Both the position numbers and the translations under genes were made by a program. From Lachnospiraceae bacterium (GTDB lineage: Bacteria; Bacillota; Clostridia; Lachnospirales; Lachnospiraceae), in assembly GCA_900769175.1 (NCBI GenBank), contig CAAGFP010000158.1, positions 1 through 13,702 of the forward strand: 13,702 nucleotides of DNA, written 5' to 3'. Numbering within the stretch: the stretch's first letter is position 1; every line of letters begins with the position of its first letter. Positions 1 through 6,359 of this stretch are shown here, piece after piece. Under the pieces are notes generated by a model. That model made no database searches, was not told the DNA's origin, and worked only from the letters and a program-made list of their open reading frames with translations.

Positions 1-119
1 TGAGGCACATTTAATTTGAAGAATTAACATCAAATAAAGTGACACCGATTCCTGATTCTATGCAAAAACACCTCCATTTAATGTGAAAAACGGAGCATCA
101 TTTAATGTGGTAAACAACA
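1..119. repeat. Terminal repeats of a probable insertion sequence running off the left edge
   Basis: Three near-identical copies of CATTTAATGTG lie at 8-18 (as CATTTAATTTG), 75-85 and 99-109; the last two start 24 bp apart. On the minus strand the block begins with TGTTGTTTACCACATT (119 down to 104). The macro-domain reading frame stops matching its family exactly where this block starts. Arrays of short direct repeats inside a TG...CA terminus are typical of IS21-type elements. The transposase genes would lie outside the window, so the family assignment is an inference. No gene is visible in 1-119. Confidence 0.4.
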
Positions 120-277
120 CCATCCCAAATGGGACCCACAGTATGTATCACATAATCGCTTGGCAGATTATATGCTTTTGTAATCTTTGCCTTACCTGTC
201 TCACAACCATGAAGAGTCCTACACTCTGCTAAAAGTTCCGGTCCTGCTGCCCTGTGAATTGCACCGTCAACTCCACC
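120..277 (-). pseudogene. Macro-domain (O-acetyl-ADP-ribose deacetylase-like) gene remnant
   Basis: Read on the minus strand from 277 to 120, the frame gives about 52 residues running GVDGAIHRAAGPELL, then a CRTL..GC.TG segment, then AKITKAYNLP and YVIHTVGPIW. This is the central part of a YmdB-type macro domain, which binds ADP-ribose and hydrolyses ADP-ribose esters or mono-ADP-ribosylated targets. The N-terminal strand and the first half of the ligand loop (normally NAAN...LLGGGG) are missing. A stop codon (278-280) lies immediately upstream of the first GV. The C-terminal third is replaced at about 119 by repeat-rich DNA. It is therefore a dead fragment, apparently cut by an insertion sequence. 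Family identification rests on strong motif recall; no functional product is expected. Confidence 0.75.
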
Positions 278-400
278 TCAATGATATTCTTTTTTACTCC
301 AATCATATTGGTACATTCTTTGCGTATCTTTTGATACGCTTTCCATCCTGTCCGTATCGTTCAAAAGCTGGTGTACCCAAATTGTACCCAAACGTTTTCT
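278..400. other. Gene-free spacer with one perfect hairpin
   Basis: No convincing gene lies here. The only structure seen is a 7-bp inverted repeat, GCGTATC TTTT GATACGC (322-339). It lies downstream of the last gene of the minus-strand cassette. It lacks a clear run of T on the exit side in that orientation, so it is at best a weak terminator. A short direct repeat, GTACCCA, occurs twice near 373-390. Confidence 0.4.
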
Positions 401-916
401 TTATTCTTTCATCCATTCAGGTAAATACAATCTATAGCACTCAGGCTTTGAAAAGTCTAAAGTCTCGGAAATAACCAAATAATCTGAGCCCATTCTTACA
501 TAGAAAGACGGCTTTATTGATAATAATCGATCATTTGAAATATCTTGATCAGTTATATCGCTCCACAAGTAGTCTCCAAACATAACACCTTCTTCTATGT
601 AATCATAGGTGTCAGTACTGTTTTCCTTTATAAATACATTTTTCACACTACCTTCAGCAGAAAAAAAATGTAATGTTCCACAGGTCGGGCATTTCCATAT
701 TTTGACAAATTGTTTTGGATAATCATTCTCAATTGTGCTCGAACGATACAATTTAGGATACACACCAGATTCATCCATTACTTTATTATTTTTATCAAAC
801 CTAGTACTACAAATACTCTCCCATACCATTTTTGAGAAATAAATATACTCTATATCTTGAGGCAAGGAATGATAGTGAATTCCCTCCCCACATTTTGAAC
901 ATTGCAAAGAAGCCAT
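401..916 (-). CDS. Zinc-ribbon protein, putative immunity/antitoxin partner of the upstream nuclease
   Basis: A 171-residue cytoplasmic protein with no signal peptide or membrane segment. Two CxxC knuckles, C6-S-K-C9 at the N-terminus and C76-P-T-C79 after a 66-residue insertion, should together bind one zinc ion as a split zinc ribbon. The acidic remainder (several D/E-rich stretches around residues 98-130) suits a protein that binds a basic partner. I chose the ATG at 916 because GGAGG sits about 8 bases before it. The longer frame to 949 would start inside the preceding gene and adds only 11 residues. It begins one base after the stop of the nuclease-like gene, as in toxin-immunity pairs where both proteins must be made together. 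I do not recognise a named family. The immunity role is inferred from position and size only; it could also be a structural zinc-ribbon protein of a mobile element. Confidence 0.6.
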   Translation of the reverse strand: MASLQCSKCGEGIHYHSLPQDIEYIYFSKMVWESICSTRFDKNNKVMDESGVYPKLYRSSTIENDYPKQFVKIWKCPTCGTLHFFSAEGSVKNVFIKENSTDTYDYIEEGVMFGDYLWSDITDQDISNDRLLSIKPSFYVRMGSDYLVISETLDFSKPECYRLYLPEWMKE

Positions 917-917
917 T

Positions 918-1376
918 TTACTTTCCTCCAATCTTATACAATTTACCACCGTGCATCAGTAACACATAGCCTTGAACATAGCCTTTACCCTTTGCTTTTC
1001 TATATCCACCCCATACAGTTTTATATGCTGTTCTCAAATCTGAATATTTAGATAAGATAATGACCTGACCATCTCTATGTGTATCAGGACTATAATGCTT
1101 ATTATCCGCCGCAACCTGTTCAAAAGCTTCCTTGATATTGTTTGCCACTTTGTTAGTACTGAGTGATGACATACCTTTAACCTCTGTATGAACACCCTCT
1201 ATGGACAAATCTGCTCTTTTCTCTGGAGGTTTTTCTTGTAAAAAAGCAACATATTTCCCCTTGTCAATGAAATACTCCGCTACTGCTACCACATTCGAAT
1301 CTTTTACCTTGTGCCCGCCGGTATCATAGTATGTCTTGTTTTTTCCTTTACCACTTGAACCACCATATCCACCCAT
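918..1376 (-). CDS. CdiA-CT-like PD-(D/E)XK nuclease domain protein (putative toxin)
   Basis: A 152-residue basic protein. After a Gly/Ser/Lys-rich leader (residues 1-13) it has a compact nuclease-like core: an early helix with E34 (VAEYFIDKGKYVAFL), then D56 in RADLSIEG and E65-V-K67. This E...D-x8-E-x-K arrangement is the PD-(D/E)XK signature. The order and spacing resemble the tRNA-nuclease C-terminal domains of contact-dependent inhibition proteins (CdiA_C type), which cleave tRNA or DNA in target cells. A basic segment, GGYRKAKGKGY (123-133), could bind nucleic acid. The start is the ATG at 1376, which overlaps the stop of the DUF4417 gene as TAATG with AGGAGG 8-9 bases upstream. An alternative ATG at 1400 would lie within that gene. 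No secretion or delivery domain is attached, so it may be an orphan toxin module, a cargo domain delivered in trans, or an element-encoded restriction-like nuclease. Family assignment is from motif reading only. Confidence 0.65.
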   Translation of the reverse strand: MGGYGGSSGKGKNKTYYDTGGHKVKDSNVVAVAEYFIDKGKYVAFLQEKPPEKRADLSIEGVHTEVKGMSSLSTNKVANNIKEAFEQVAADNKHYSPDTHRDGQVIILSKYSDLRTAYKTVWGGYRKAKGKGYVQGYVLLMHGGKLYKIGGK

Positions 1377-2011
1377 TATGCAGCCCTCCTTTTCTGCCAT
1401 TGCTGGCCAAAGCTAGGGATTCCTACAACATTTACATTTGGATATTTTGTATCAAGCCACTCCGGATACTTTCCACATACTATTAGGTTAGAAGGCTGCT
1501 TCTTATCAACAAGGGCATCAATACCACCAATAAAAAGTCTTCTGGCCTCTGGATCATCTAAAGTTCCATTAGTGGTAATTGCCACAGATGAATTCATTGG
1601 CAATCCATCAAAACACCATTCCCAGGTCCTTTCAGGTCCAAAACCAGCTGTTGGAATCATAATTCCACCTGCTTCTTGAATAGCATATGCCATACAACGA
1701 TTTCTATAACAATTCCATATCAAAGCATCATCACTGTAATCTCTATACAAACTAAAATCTGTAGAAATAAAGTCTTGAAGTTTTAATATGTAATGCAGGT
1801 AGAAATCTAACCCGGTCCACAATCTTTCAAACTGGTAATCATCACAAAAGCAATGTACCCAAAGTTCATTCAAATTTTTTGTAGACAAAAGGTAGTTAAA
1901 AGGTTTCACTTGCTTTGTTGGGATATAACTTTCCTCCGCAAGCTGAGAAAATCCATATTTGCTGAATAATCCGGGGTGAAATCCATCACCTGTCCGGCAT
2001 ATGGAAATCAT
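1376..2011 (-). CDS. DUF4417 domain protein, possibly clipped at its 5' end
   Basis: A 211-residue protein that matches my knowledge of DUF4417, a family of unknown function common in phages and integrative elements of Firmicutes. Recognisable family blocks in order are: PFNYLL (residues 38-43), a vHCFCDDYQFERLW block (about 52-65), FISTDFSLYRDYS (about 81-93), IWNCYRNRCMAYAIQEAGGIMIPT (about 98-121), the WCFDGLPMNSSVAI segment, and a C-terminal basic tail (QKRRAA). No transmembrane region or signal peptide is seen. It is the first gene of a cassette: its stop overlaps the next start (TAATG), so translation is probably coupled. The ATG at 2011 has no recognisable ribosome binding site. The frame stays open upstream to a stop at 2042-2044, into DNA that belongs to an IS21-type end. 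The native start and promoter may have been removed by that insertion. The family blocks look complete, so loss is probably under about 20 residues. Confidence 0.75.
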   Translation of the reverse strand: MISICRTGDGFHPGLFSKYGFSQLAEESYIPTKQVKPFNYLLSTKNLNELWVHCFCDDYQFERLWTGLDFYLHYILKLQDFISTDFSLYRDYSDDALIWNCYRNRCMAYAIQEAGGIMIPTAGFGPERTWEWCFDGLPMNSSVAITTNGTLDDPEARRLFIGGIDALVDKKQPSNLIVCGKYPEWLDTKYPNVNVVGIPSFGQQWQKRRAA

Positions 2012-2021
2012 TAATCCGTTT

Positions 2022-2300
2022 AGTTGGAAATCGCGTTTCCATTAAAAAGGAAATCGCTTTATCTTTAAAAACCTTATAATGAGGTCATGCACCAGTTGGT
2101 GTAAATTCATTATAAGGAGGTCACTCTTATGACCAAGTACAGAGAAATCATTCGCCTTACCGGCCTGGGATTCTCACAACGCGATATCATGGCTAGCTGT
2201 GGTGTCGCACAGAAAACTGTCGTCAAGGTTCAGAAACGTGCCAGAGAATTAAAACTTTCATGGCCGCTTGATGAAGCAATGACTGACACGGAGCTGCAAA
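2022..2300 (+). mobile_element. IS21-family insertion sequence remnant (left end plus start of istA)
   Basis: The segment starts with two copies of a GGAAATCGC(G/T)TT repeat (about 2026-2036 and 2050-2060), the kind of repeated binding site found inside IS21 ends. A structured leader and the beginning of istA follow. Everything beyond codon 57 of istA, all of istB and the right end are gone, replaced at 2301 by an IS66 element. The exact left boundary is uncertain and lies around 2012-2024, where the DUF4417 frame begins. Confidence 0.65.
2072..2117 (+). promoter_or_regulatory. Leader hairpin masking the istA ribosome binding site
   Basis: CCTTATAATGA (2072-2082) is the exact reverse complement of TCATTATAAGG (2107-2117). 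An inner hairpin, CACCA GT TGGTG (2090-2101), can stack inside it. The right arm overlaps the AAGGAGG Shine-Dalgarno (2114-2120) that serves the istA ATG at 2129. In a transcript that reads in from outside, the folded stem would hide this site and keep transposase synthesis low. Some other insertion sequences use this strategy against impinging transcription. Confidence 0.6.
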
Positions 2301-2332
2301 GTAAGCGCTTAATTTCGGGGTGTACCCTCTGA
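2129..2332 (+). pseudogene. istA: Truncated istA transposase gene (IS21 family)
   Basis: The first 57 codons (2129-2300) encode MTKYREIIRLTGLGFSQRDI, then a helix-turn-helix with SCGVAQKTVVKVQKRA and LKLSWPL. This is the N-terminal DNA-binding region of IstA. After codon 57 the frame enters the left end of the IS66 element and stops at 2330-2332, adding about ten foreign residues. Full IstA proteins are around 400-500 residues and carry a DDE integrase core, which is wholly absent. AAGGAGG lies 8 bases before the ATG. The fragment could still be translated as a small DNA-binding peptide, but it cannot transpose anything. Confidence 0.85.
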
Positions 2333-2382
2333 AAATGCGTTCCGAATCTTATGCTAGAAATCCGGAACGCAAGCGTTTTGCT

Positions 2383-3972
2383 CTATTTTACACTGCACAA
2401 CTCCTTCACACTTTCATTCCAAGGAGCTAGTTTTTCGAGTTCTTCATCTGACATATCCTTGTTAGGTCTTTGTTCAAACAGGAAATTCAGATATTTGTAT
2501 AAATCCAGGCCATAGGCTTTTGCCATCTCTACAACTGTGAGATACAGCGTATTGGCCTGTGCACCTTCCGGCGTATCAGAGAACAGCCAGTTCTTACGAC
2601 CTACCGTTACCGGTCGAATGCTGTTCTCGCTGAGATTATTGCTGAAACTGCAGCGACCGTCTTCAAGATAGGTCATCAGGAACTCTTCTCGATTACGGAT
2701 ATAAGTGATAGCTTTTTTCAGTTTCCCATTACTGCCGGGATCTACTTGTTTTAACCACGCCAAAAAGCCCTCAATAACAGGTTTTTCGTCTTTGAGGCGG
2801 CGTGTGTATATTTGCTTATAATTAAGTCCCTTTTCTCTGTAGGACCGTTCATATGCGAACAGTTTTTCACAATAGAGAAATCCCTGGACTGCGGGGTTGG
2901 TATAATCCTTATCCATTCCCTTTGGTATGGATTCTAAAAGGTATCTGCGGATATGCGCCCAGCAACAACAGCGGTTCGTTTCCTGTACCTTGTTGTAGCC
3001 CTGATATCCGTCGGCCATTAGATAGAATCCGGGAGCGATTCCATTCAAGAACCGTCTTGCATTTTCTCCTGCTCTCGTAGGAGTGTAACTATAGAGGATG
3101 ATAGGATTCAGACCATCCTCTCCGGTACGGATTACCCAGAAGTAAGATTTTGTCTGGGCTCGCCTGTCATATTCCTTTAGGACTTGTACCGGTGTTTCAT
3201 CCATCATTAAAAACCTTCGGTAAAGAAGTTTTCGATGGAAGAAATCATACATCGGCTGTAAATACTCCTGTGCCGCAGTGATAAGATTTTTCGCCATAGT
3301 GCTACGACTGATTGGAGCATTCAGCTGCAGGAAATCTTTTTCCTGTCTGTAGAGCGGAAGATACAGACCATACTTTTGATAAGCAATCAGTGAAAGCAAT
3401 GATTCTGACATATAGCTTCCTTCAATAAAAGGTGGTCTGCCATTGTCTTTGATAAACTGAGGTTCCTCTGTATCTTTGCACTGAGGACATCCATAAGTAG
3501 TTGCGATATATTCGATGCGCTCCAGTTTTGGTCTTGTATATACGATTTCAGTACGGATTATCTCTGTGCCGATCGGGACCATCTGCGTTCCACATATAGA
3601 ACAGATTTTATCCTCATCAGACAATGTATCAACTGGTACCTGTCTGGTTGGTAAATTCTCAAACTGTTCTTTCAGCGTAGGCTTTTTCTTCCGTGATTTC
3701 TTAGGCAGCGAAACAACTTCCGGTTCGATAAGCTCCAGTGGTTTTTCTTCTTCGCCATCGAAAAGTCCCATTTGACCTGGGATCGAAGTAGCCCTGCGCT
3801 CGCTTGAGGAGCCGAAAAGTTTCTGCTTAAGCCATGCCATTTCAGCCTTGAGATTATCATTCTCCTGTTGCTGTCTGGCAATGGTTTCATTCAGATTTTT
3901 AATGGTCATATTCAGTTGTGATATCAGATCCTTAAGTTCTGAAAGCTGGATATCTTTACTGCTTTTTGCCAT
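2383..3972 (-). CDS. tnpC: IS66 transposase TnpC (DDE)
   Basis: A 529-residue transposase that catalyses cutting and joining of the element ends. Order of parts: an N-terminal leucine-zipper-like coiled coil (residues about 5-55) ending in the family block WLKQKLFGSSSERR; a basic linker with KKSRKKK (91-97); a zinc finger with C124-x2-C127 and C162-x2-C165; then the catalytic core. The likely DDE residues are D258 in MMDETPVQV, D321 in LMADGYQGY and E449 in NNLSENSIRP. The family CWAHIRR block (338-343) lies between the second and third. A C-terminal Orf-C tail ends in PWNESVKE. I chose the ATG at 3972 because AAGGAG lies just upstream; the frame stays open to 4038 but those 22 extra residues are hydrophobic and unlike the family. 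Length and motifs are normal, so it is probably active. Confidence 0.93.
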   Translation of the reverse strand: MAKSSKDIQLSELKDLISQLNMTIKNLNETIARQQQENDNLKAEMAWLKQKLFGSSSERRATSIPGQMGLFDGEEEKPLELIEPEVVSLPKKSRKKKPTLKEQFENLPTRQVPVDTLSDEDKICSICGTQMVPIGTEIIRTEIVYTRPKLERIEYIATTYGCPQCKDTEEPQFIKDNGRPPFIEGSYMSESLLSLIAYQKYGLYLPLYRQEKDFLQLNAPISRSTMAKNLITAAQEYLQPMYDFFHRKLLYRRFLMMDETPVQVLKEYDRRAQTKSYFWVIRTGEDGLNPIILYSYTPTRAGENARRFLNGIAPGFYLMADGYQGYNKVQETNRCCCWAHIRRYLLESIPKGMDKDYTNPAVQGFLYCEKLFAYERSYREKGLNYKQIYTRRLKDEKPVIEGFLAWLKQVDPGSNGKLKKAITYIRNREEFLMTYLEDGRCSFSNNLSENSIRPVTVGRKNWLFSDTPEGAQANTLYLTVVEMAKAYGLDLYKYLNFLFEQRPNKDMSDEELEKLAPWNESVKELCSVK

Positions 3973-4043
3973 GCTTTTGCTCCTTGTTTTACTATAAATA
4001 GTATACCACAAAAACGGCAAAAAAGCCAGTAAAATCAATGGTT

Positions 4044-4388
4044 TCAGGCGGTTCGAAGTGCCTTTGGCTGTTCGATTTCAAGACCTGACATCAGCCAGTC
4101 GAATTGCTGCCATGTGATCGGTTTTACCTCTGAACTGTTACGGGGCCAGCGGTATTTTCCATGCACGACATCCAGTCTTTTGTATAGAAGAACATACCCA
4201 TCCGGTTCCCGTAAAAGAACCTTGATGCGGTCACATCTTTTGCCACAGAAAAGATAAATGGCATTCCTGTCCGGTTCTGTCTGCAGCTGTTTTAGTATGA
4301 TGGCACACAGACCATCTATTGACTTGCGCATATCAGTGTATCCGGTCACGATATAAATGTTGTCTGCAATGGAAATATCACCAAGCAC
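4044..4388 (-). CDS. tnpB: IS66 accessory protein TnpB
   Basis: A 114-residue IS66 Orf2 protein, required for transposition of many IS66 elements by an unclear mechanism. The family block YIVTGYTDMRKSIDGL lies near the N-terminus, followed by a segment reading IYLFCGKRCDRIKVLLREPDG and the KRLDVVHGKYRWP block. The likely start is the GTG at 4388 (MLGDISIADN...), which has GGGAGG about 8 bases upstream. The GTG at 4397 is too close to that site. The start overlaps the end of tnpA by a few codons, which points to translational coupling, and tnpC follows after about 70 bases. Confidence 0.9.
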   Translation of the reverse strand: MLGDISIADNIYIVTGYTDMRKSIDGLCAIILKQLQTEPDRNAIYLFCGKRCDRIKVLLREPDGYVLLYKRLDVVHGKYRWPRNSSEVKPITWQQFDWLMSGLEIEQPKALRTA

Positions 4389-4785
4389 GGCTGACACCTC
4401 CCATACATTGCATGGCAGACCGGATCAGATTCTGATCTGCGCCATTAAAAAGACGAAGTGTCACATTTCCGACCACCAATTCAGCAGCAACGGAAGGAGT
4501 AGATTGGTTAGCTATAGGGCGAGTGTTTTGCTCTATTACGGAACTAGACATATCCTCGCTTACCAGATTTACCTTAATGACATCCTGTACAACTGCAACT
4601 CCTTCAGACTTACTTTTGGAATCAGGAAAGGTATAACCGGCTTTTCGAAGTTTGCTAACCCAGTTATAGAAAGTACCAACATTAATATCCTGCCGTTGGC
4701 ACCACTGATAATCGGAAAGTCCGCTTTGGCGGCATTCCATTATGAGCCGGATCTGCTCATCTTTTCTGACAATTCTTTTTTGCAT
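4378..4785 (-). CDS. tnpA: IS66 accessory protein TnpA
   Basis: A 135-residue first protein of the IS66 operon, with an IS3/IS66-type helix-turn-helix near the N-terminus. RIVRKDEQIRLIMECRQSG is followed by LSDYQWCQRQDINVGTFYNW, a typical recognition helix. The second half (LVVGNVTLRLFNGAD) matches the C-terminal strand region of family members. It probably binds the element ends. The ATG at 4785 is chosen for AAGGAG 9 bases upstream; an ATG at 4821 has no such site. Its 3' end overlaps tnpB. Confidence 0.88.
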   Translation of the reverse strand: MQKRIVRKDEQIRLIMECRQSGLSDYQWCQRQDINVGTFYNWVSKLRKAGYTFPDSKSKSEGVAVVQDVIKVNLVSEDMSSSVIEQNTRPIANQSTPSVAAELVVGNVTLRLFNGADQNLIRSAMQCMGGVSRAW

Positions 4786-4924
4786 AATGATTGGCTCCTT
4801 AGAATAGATAGAGTGAAACACTTGCGTCTAGCCTTCAAAATGGAGTAAAACGCTTGCGTTTCCTACCAATCATTATAAGAAAATCAGTGGATGGATGGAA
4901 TCCACCCCGAAATTAGGCGCTTAC

Positions 4925-5039
4925 GGAATTATGGCTATTATGGGTGGCGGAACTTCGTTGTTTTTGATCATTTCATTACCCGATATAAAGGACAACGACA
5001 TTGAAGAAATAGAAAGGGAGGTAGAGGAGGGATGTTTCT
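4925..5039 (+). other. Short remnant between IS66 and the exchanger gene
   Basis: After the IS66 end the frame encodes a hydrophobic stretch GIMAIMGGGTSLFLIISLP followed by an acidic helix (DIEEIEREVEEG), and then runs out of frame into the next gene. It looks like the C-terminal piece of a membrane protein whose front part was lost at the IS66 boundary, but I cannot name the family. The segment supplies GAGGAGGG, the ribosome binding site for the exchanger gene. It could simply be leader DNA. Confidence 0.35.
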
Positions 5040-6020
5040 ATGAATATTTTGTTCCAAATATTGCTTCTGGTAGTAGGCTTTGTATGTCTTGTTAAGGGCG
5101 CTGATATTTTCGTAGATGGAAGCTCAGCACTCGCCAGGAATTTTCATGTTCCCGGGTTGATCATCGGATTAACGATCGTTGCGCTTGGGACAAGTGCACC
5201 GGAAATGGCAGTCAGTACAGTTGCAGCGTTTCAAGGTTCAAACGAGATCGCACTCAGTAACGTTGTAGGCTCCAATATTTTTAATCTATTGGGCGTTCTT
5301 GGAATATGTGCAATCATTTATCCTCTTCCGGTTGACGGGATTGTATTAAAGCGGGATTTCCCTGTTGCGATCATCACCACTATACTGCTTTTACTGGTGT
5401 CCTGCGGTTCAGTATTGTTTAATGGACACTTTGCCGAATACGGTATGGATCGTGAAGTTGCCGTTGTATCGCGGCCGGTGGCATTTATCCTTGTGGTAAT
5501 GTTTATCGGGTATATTGTTTTCCTGGTCTTAAAAGAGAGGAAGAATCCAACCGATGACGAGCAAACCGGCAAAAAGCCTATGTGGAGGTGTTTATTGTAT
5601 ATTGTGATCGGACTTGTGATGATCATTGTGGGAGGACAGGTTGTAGTAAACTGCGCAAAAGAAATCGCAAGAGCAGCCGGTATGTCAGAGACGCTGATAG
5701 GGCTTACGATCGTGGCTATCGGAACATCCCTTCCGGAACTGGTCACATCTGTAGTTGCCGCCAGAAAGGGTGAAACCGGTATGGCGATTGGAAACGTTAT
5801 TGGTTCTAATATTTTTAATCTTCTGTTCATTTTGGGAATTTCGGCATTGATCCATCCTGTATCGATCAATATGGCTTCTGTATATGACCTGATGATACTC
5901 GTAGTAGTCAGTGGAATATCTTATGTATTTGCCTTTACCTCGAGGAGAATTGCACGTGGCGAAGGAATATTGATGCTTATGATTTATGCTGCAGATGTTG
6001 TATTTGCAATACTCAGATAA
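5040..6020 (+). CDS. Sodium/calcium exchanger, CaCA family (YrbG type)
   Basis: A 326-residue integral membrane antiporter, of normal length for bacterial members, that exchanges Ca2+ (or another cation) for Na+ or H+ across the cytoplasmic membrane. The two inverted alpha-repeats are clear: GLTIVALGTSAPE (residues 43-55) with GSNIFN (77-82), and GLTIVAIGTSLPE (221-233) with GSNIFN (255-260). The acidic residues E55 and E233 are the expected ion ligands. About ten hydrophobic segments are seen, with a charged cytoplasmic loop, KERKNPTDDEQTGKKP (about 165-180), between the two halves. The start is supported by GAGGAGGG 8 bases upstream. A truncated Na/Pi transporter gene starts 26 bases downstream, so the two may once have formed an ion-transport operon. 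Its own promoter is not evident and the upstream side has been altered by IS66. Confidence 0.92.
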   Translation: MNILFQILLLVVGFVCLVKGADIFVDGSSALARNFHVPGLIIGLTIVALGTSAPEMAVSTVAAFQGSNEIALSNVVGSNIFNLLGVLGICAIIYPLPVDGIVLKRDFPVAIITTILLLLVSCGSVLFNGHFAEYGMDREVAVVSRPVAFILVVMFIGYIVFLVLKERKNPTDDEQTGKKPMWRCLLYIVIGLVMIIVGGQVVVNCAKEIARAAGMSETLIGLTIVAIGTSLPELVTSVVAARKGETGMAIGNVIGSNIFNLLFILGISALIHPVSINMASVYDLMILVVVSGISYVFAFTSRRIARGEGILMLMIYAADVVFAILR

Positions 6021-6046
6021 TAAATGATTGTAGATTGGAGGATGTA

Positions 6047-6160
6047 ATGAGTTTGTTTTCGGTTTTTACATTATTGGGTGGTCTTGCCTTTTTCATATAT
6101 GGAATGAATCAGATGTCACATAGTCTTGAGCGCATTGCCGGAAGCAAAATGGAGCGATAA
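6047..6160 (+). pseudogene. N-terminal stub of a Na/Pi cotransporter gene
   Basis: GGAGG (6037-6041) precedes an ATG whose 37 codons read MSLFSVFTLLGGLAFFIYGM and then NQMSHSLERIAGSKMER before a stop. This is the opening of a NptA/PF02690-type sodium-phosphate cotransporter (first membrane helix, then the LERIAG block). The family is usually over 500 residues, so more than 90 percent is missing. From about 6159 another frame gives an unrelated-looking helical tail (KNIIKRSLGVDGVVDIIELL..., stop at 6273-6275). That suggests a deletion junction near 6160. I do not recognise the family of that tail. Confidence 0.75.
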
Positions 6161-6359
6161 TGTCAAAAACAAGAGCAAAAATATCATTAAGAGGTCACTC
6201 GGCGTAGACGGAGTGGTGGATATAATAGAATTGCTGGTAAAAAGAGAATTAAGCAGTAGAGAAGCTTTGTTGTAAAATATACATACAAATAAATTTTATC
6301 TTGTAAATCTGATTTTTATATGTTATCGTTTATATTGTAAAGCAGAATATTCTATTGCA

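Larger units (their letters stand above)
2301..4924 (-). mobile_element. Complete IS66-family insertion sequence
   Basis: A 2624-bp element bounded by 22-bp imperfect inverted repeats (21 of 22 matching). The left end (2301-2322) starts GTAAGCGCTTAATTTC; the right end (4903-4924, read inward on the minus strand) starts GTAAGCGCCTAATTTC. GTAA ends are the IS66 hallmark. Subterminal copies of AAAACGCTTGCGTT occur near both ends (about 2366-2379 reversed, and 4847-4860). It carries the canonical tnpA-tnpB-tnpC set on the minus strand, all three frames intact. IS66 makes 8-bp target duplications, but the flanks here differ (GCTGCAAA at 2293-2300, GGAATTAT at 4925-4932). One side has therefore been deleted or recombined since insertion. 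It inserted into the IS21 remnant on its left. Confidence 0.93.

Noticed and set aside
8..109. Possible CRISPR-like array
   Set aside because: Only three 11-base repeats with unequal spacing (67 and 24 bases) and no cas genes; better explained as insertion-sequence terminal repeats.
322..339. Possible terminator of the minus-strand cassette
   Set aside because: The 7-bp stem is perfect but is not followed by a T run in the direction of transcription.
187..474. Open frame of 95 codons on the plus strand
   Set aside because: It runs antisense to the macro-domain remnant and the end of the zinc-ribbon gene and shows no family-like sequence.
4357..4848. Open frame of 163 codons on the plus strand across tnpA
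   Set aside because: It is antisense to the well-supported IS66 tnpA, has no recognisable domain and no good ribosome binding site.
4895..5095. A 66-codon frame starting inside the IS66 right end
   Set aside because: It begins within the inverted repeat and overlaps the exchanger start out of frame; at most a remnant, so only the spacer was annotated.
5318..5869. Minus-strand frame of 183 codons inside the exchanger gene
   Set aside because: It is antisense to the conserved alpha-repeats and contains no recognisable domain.
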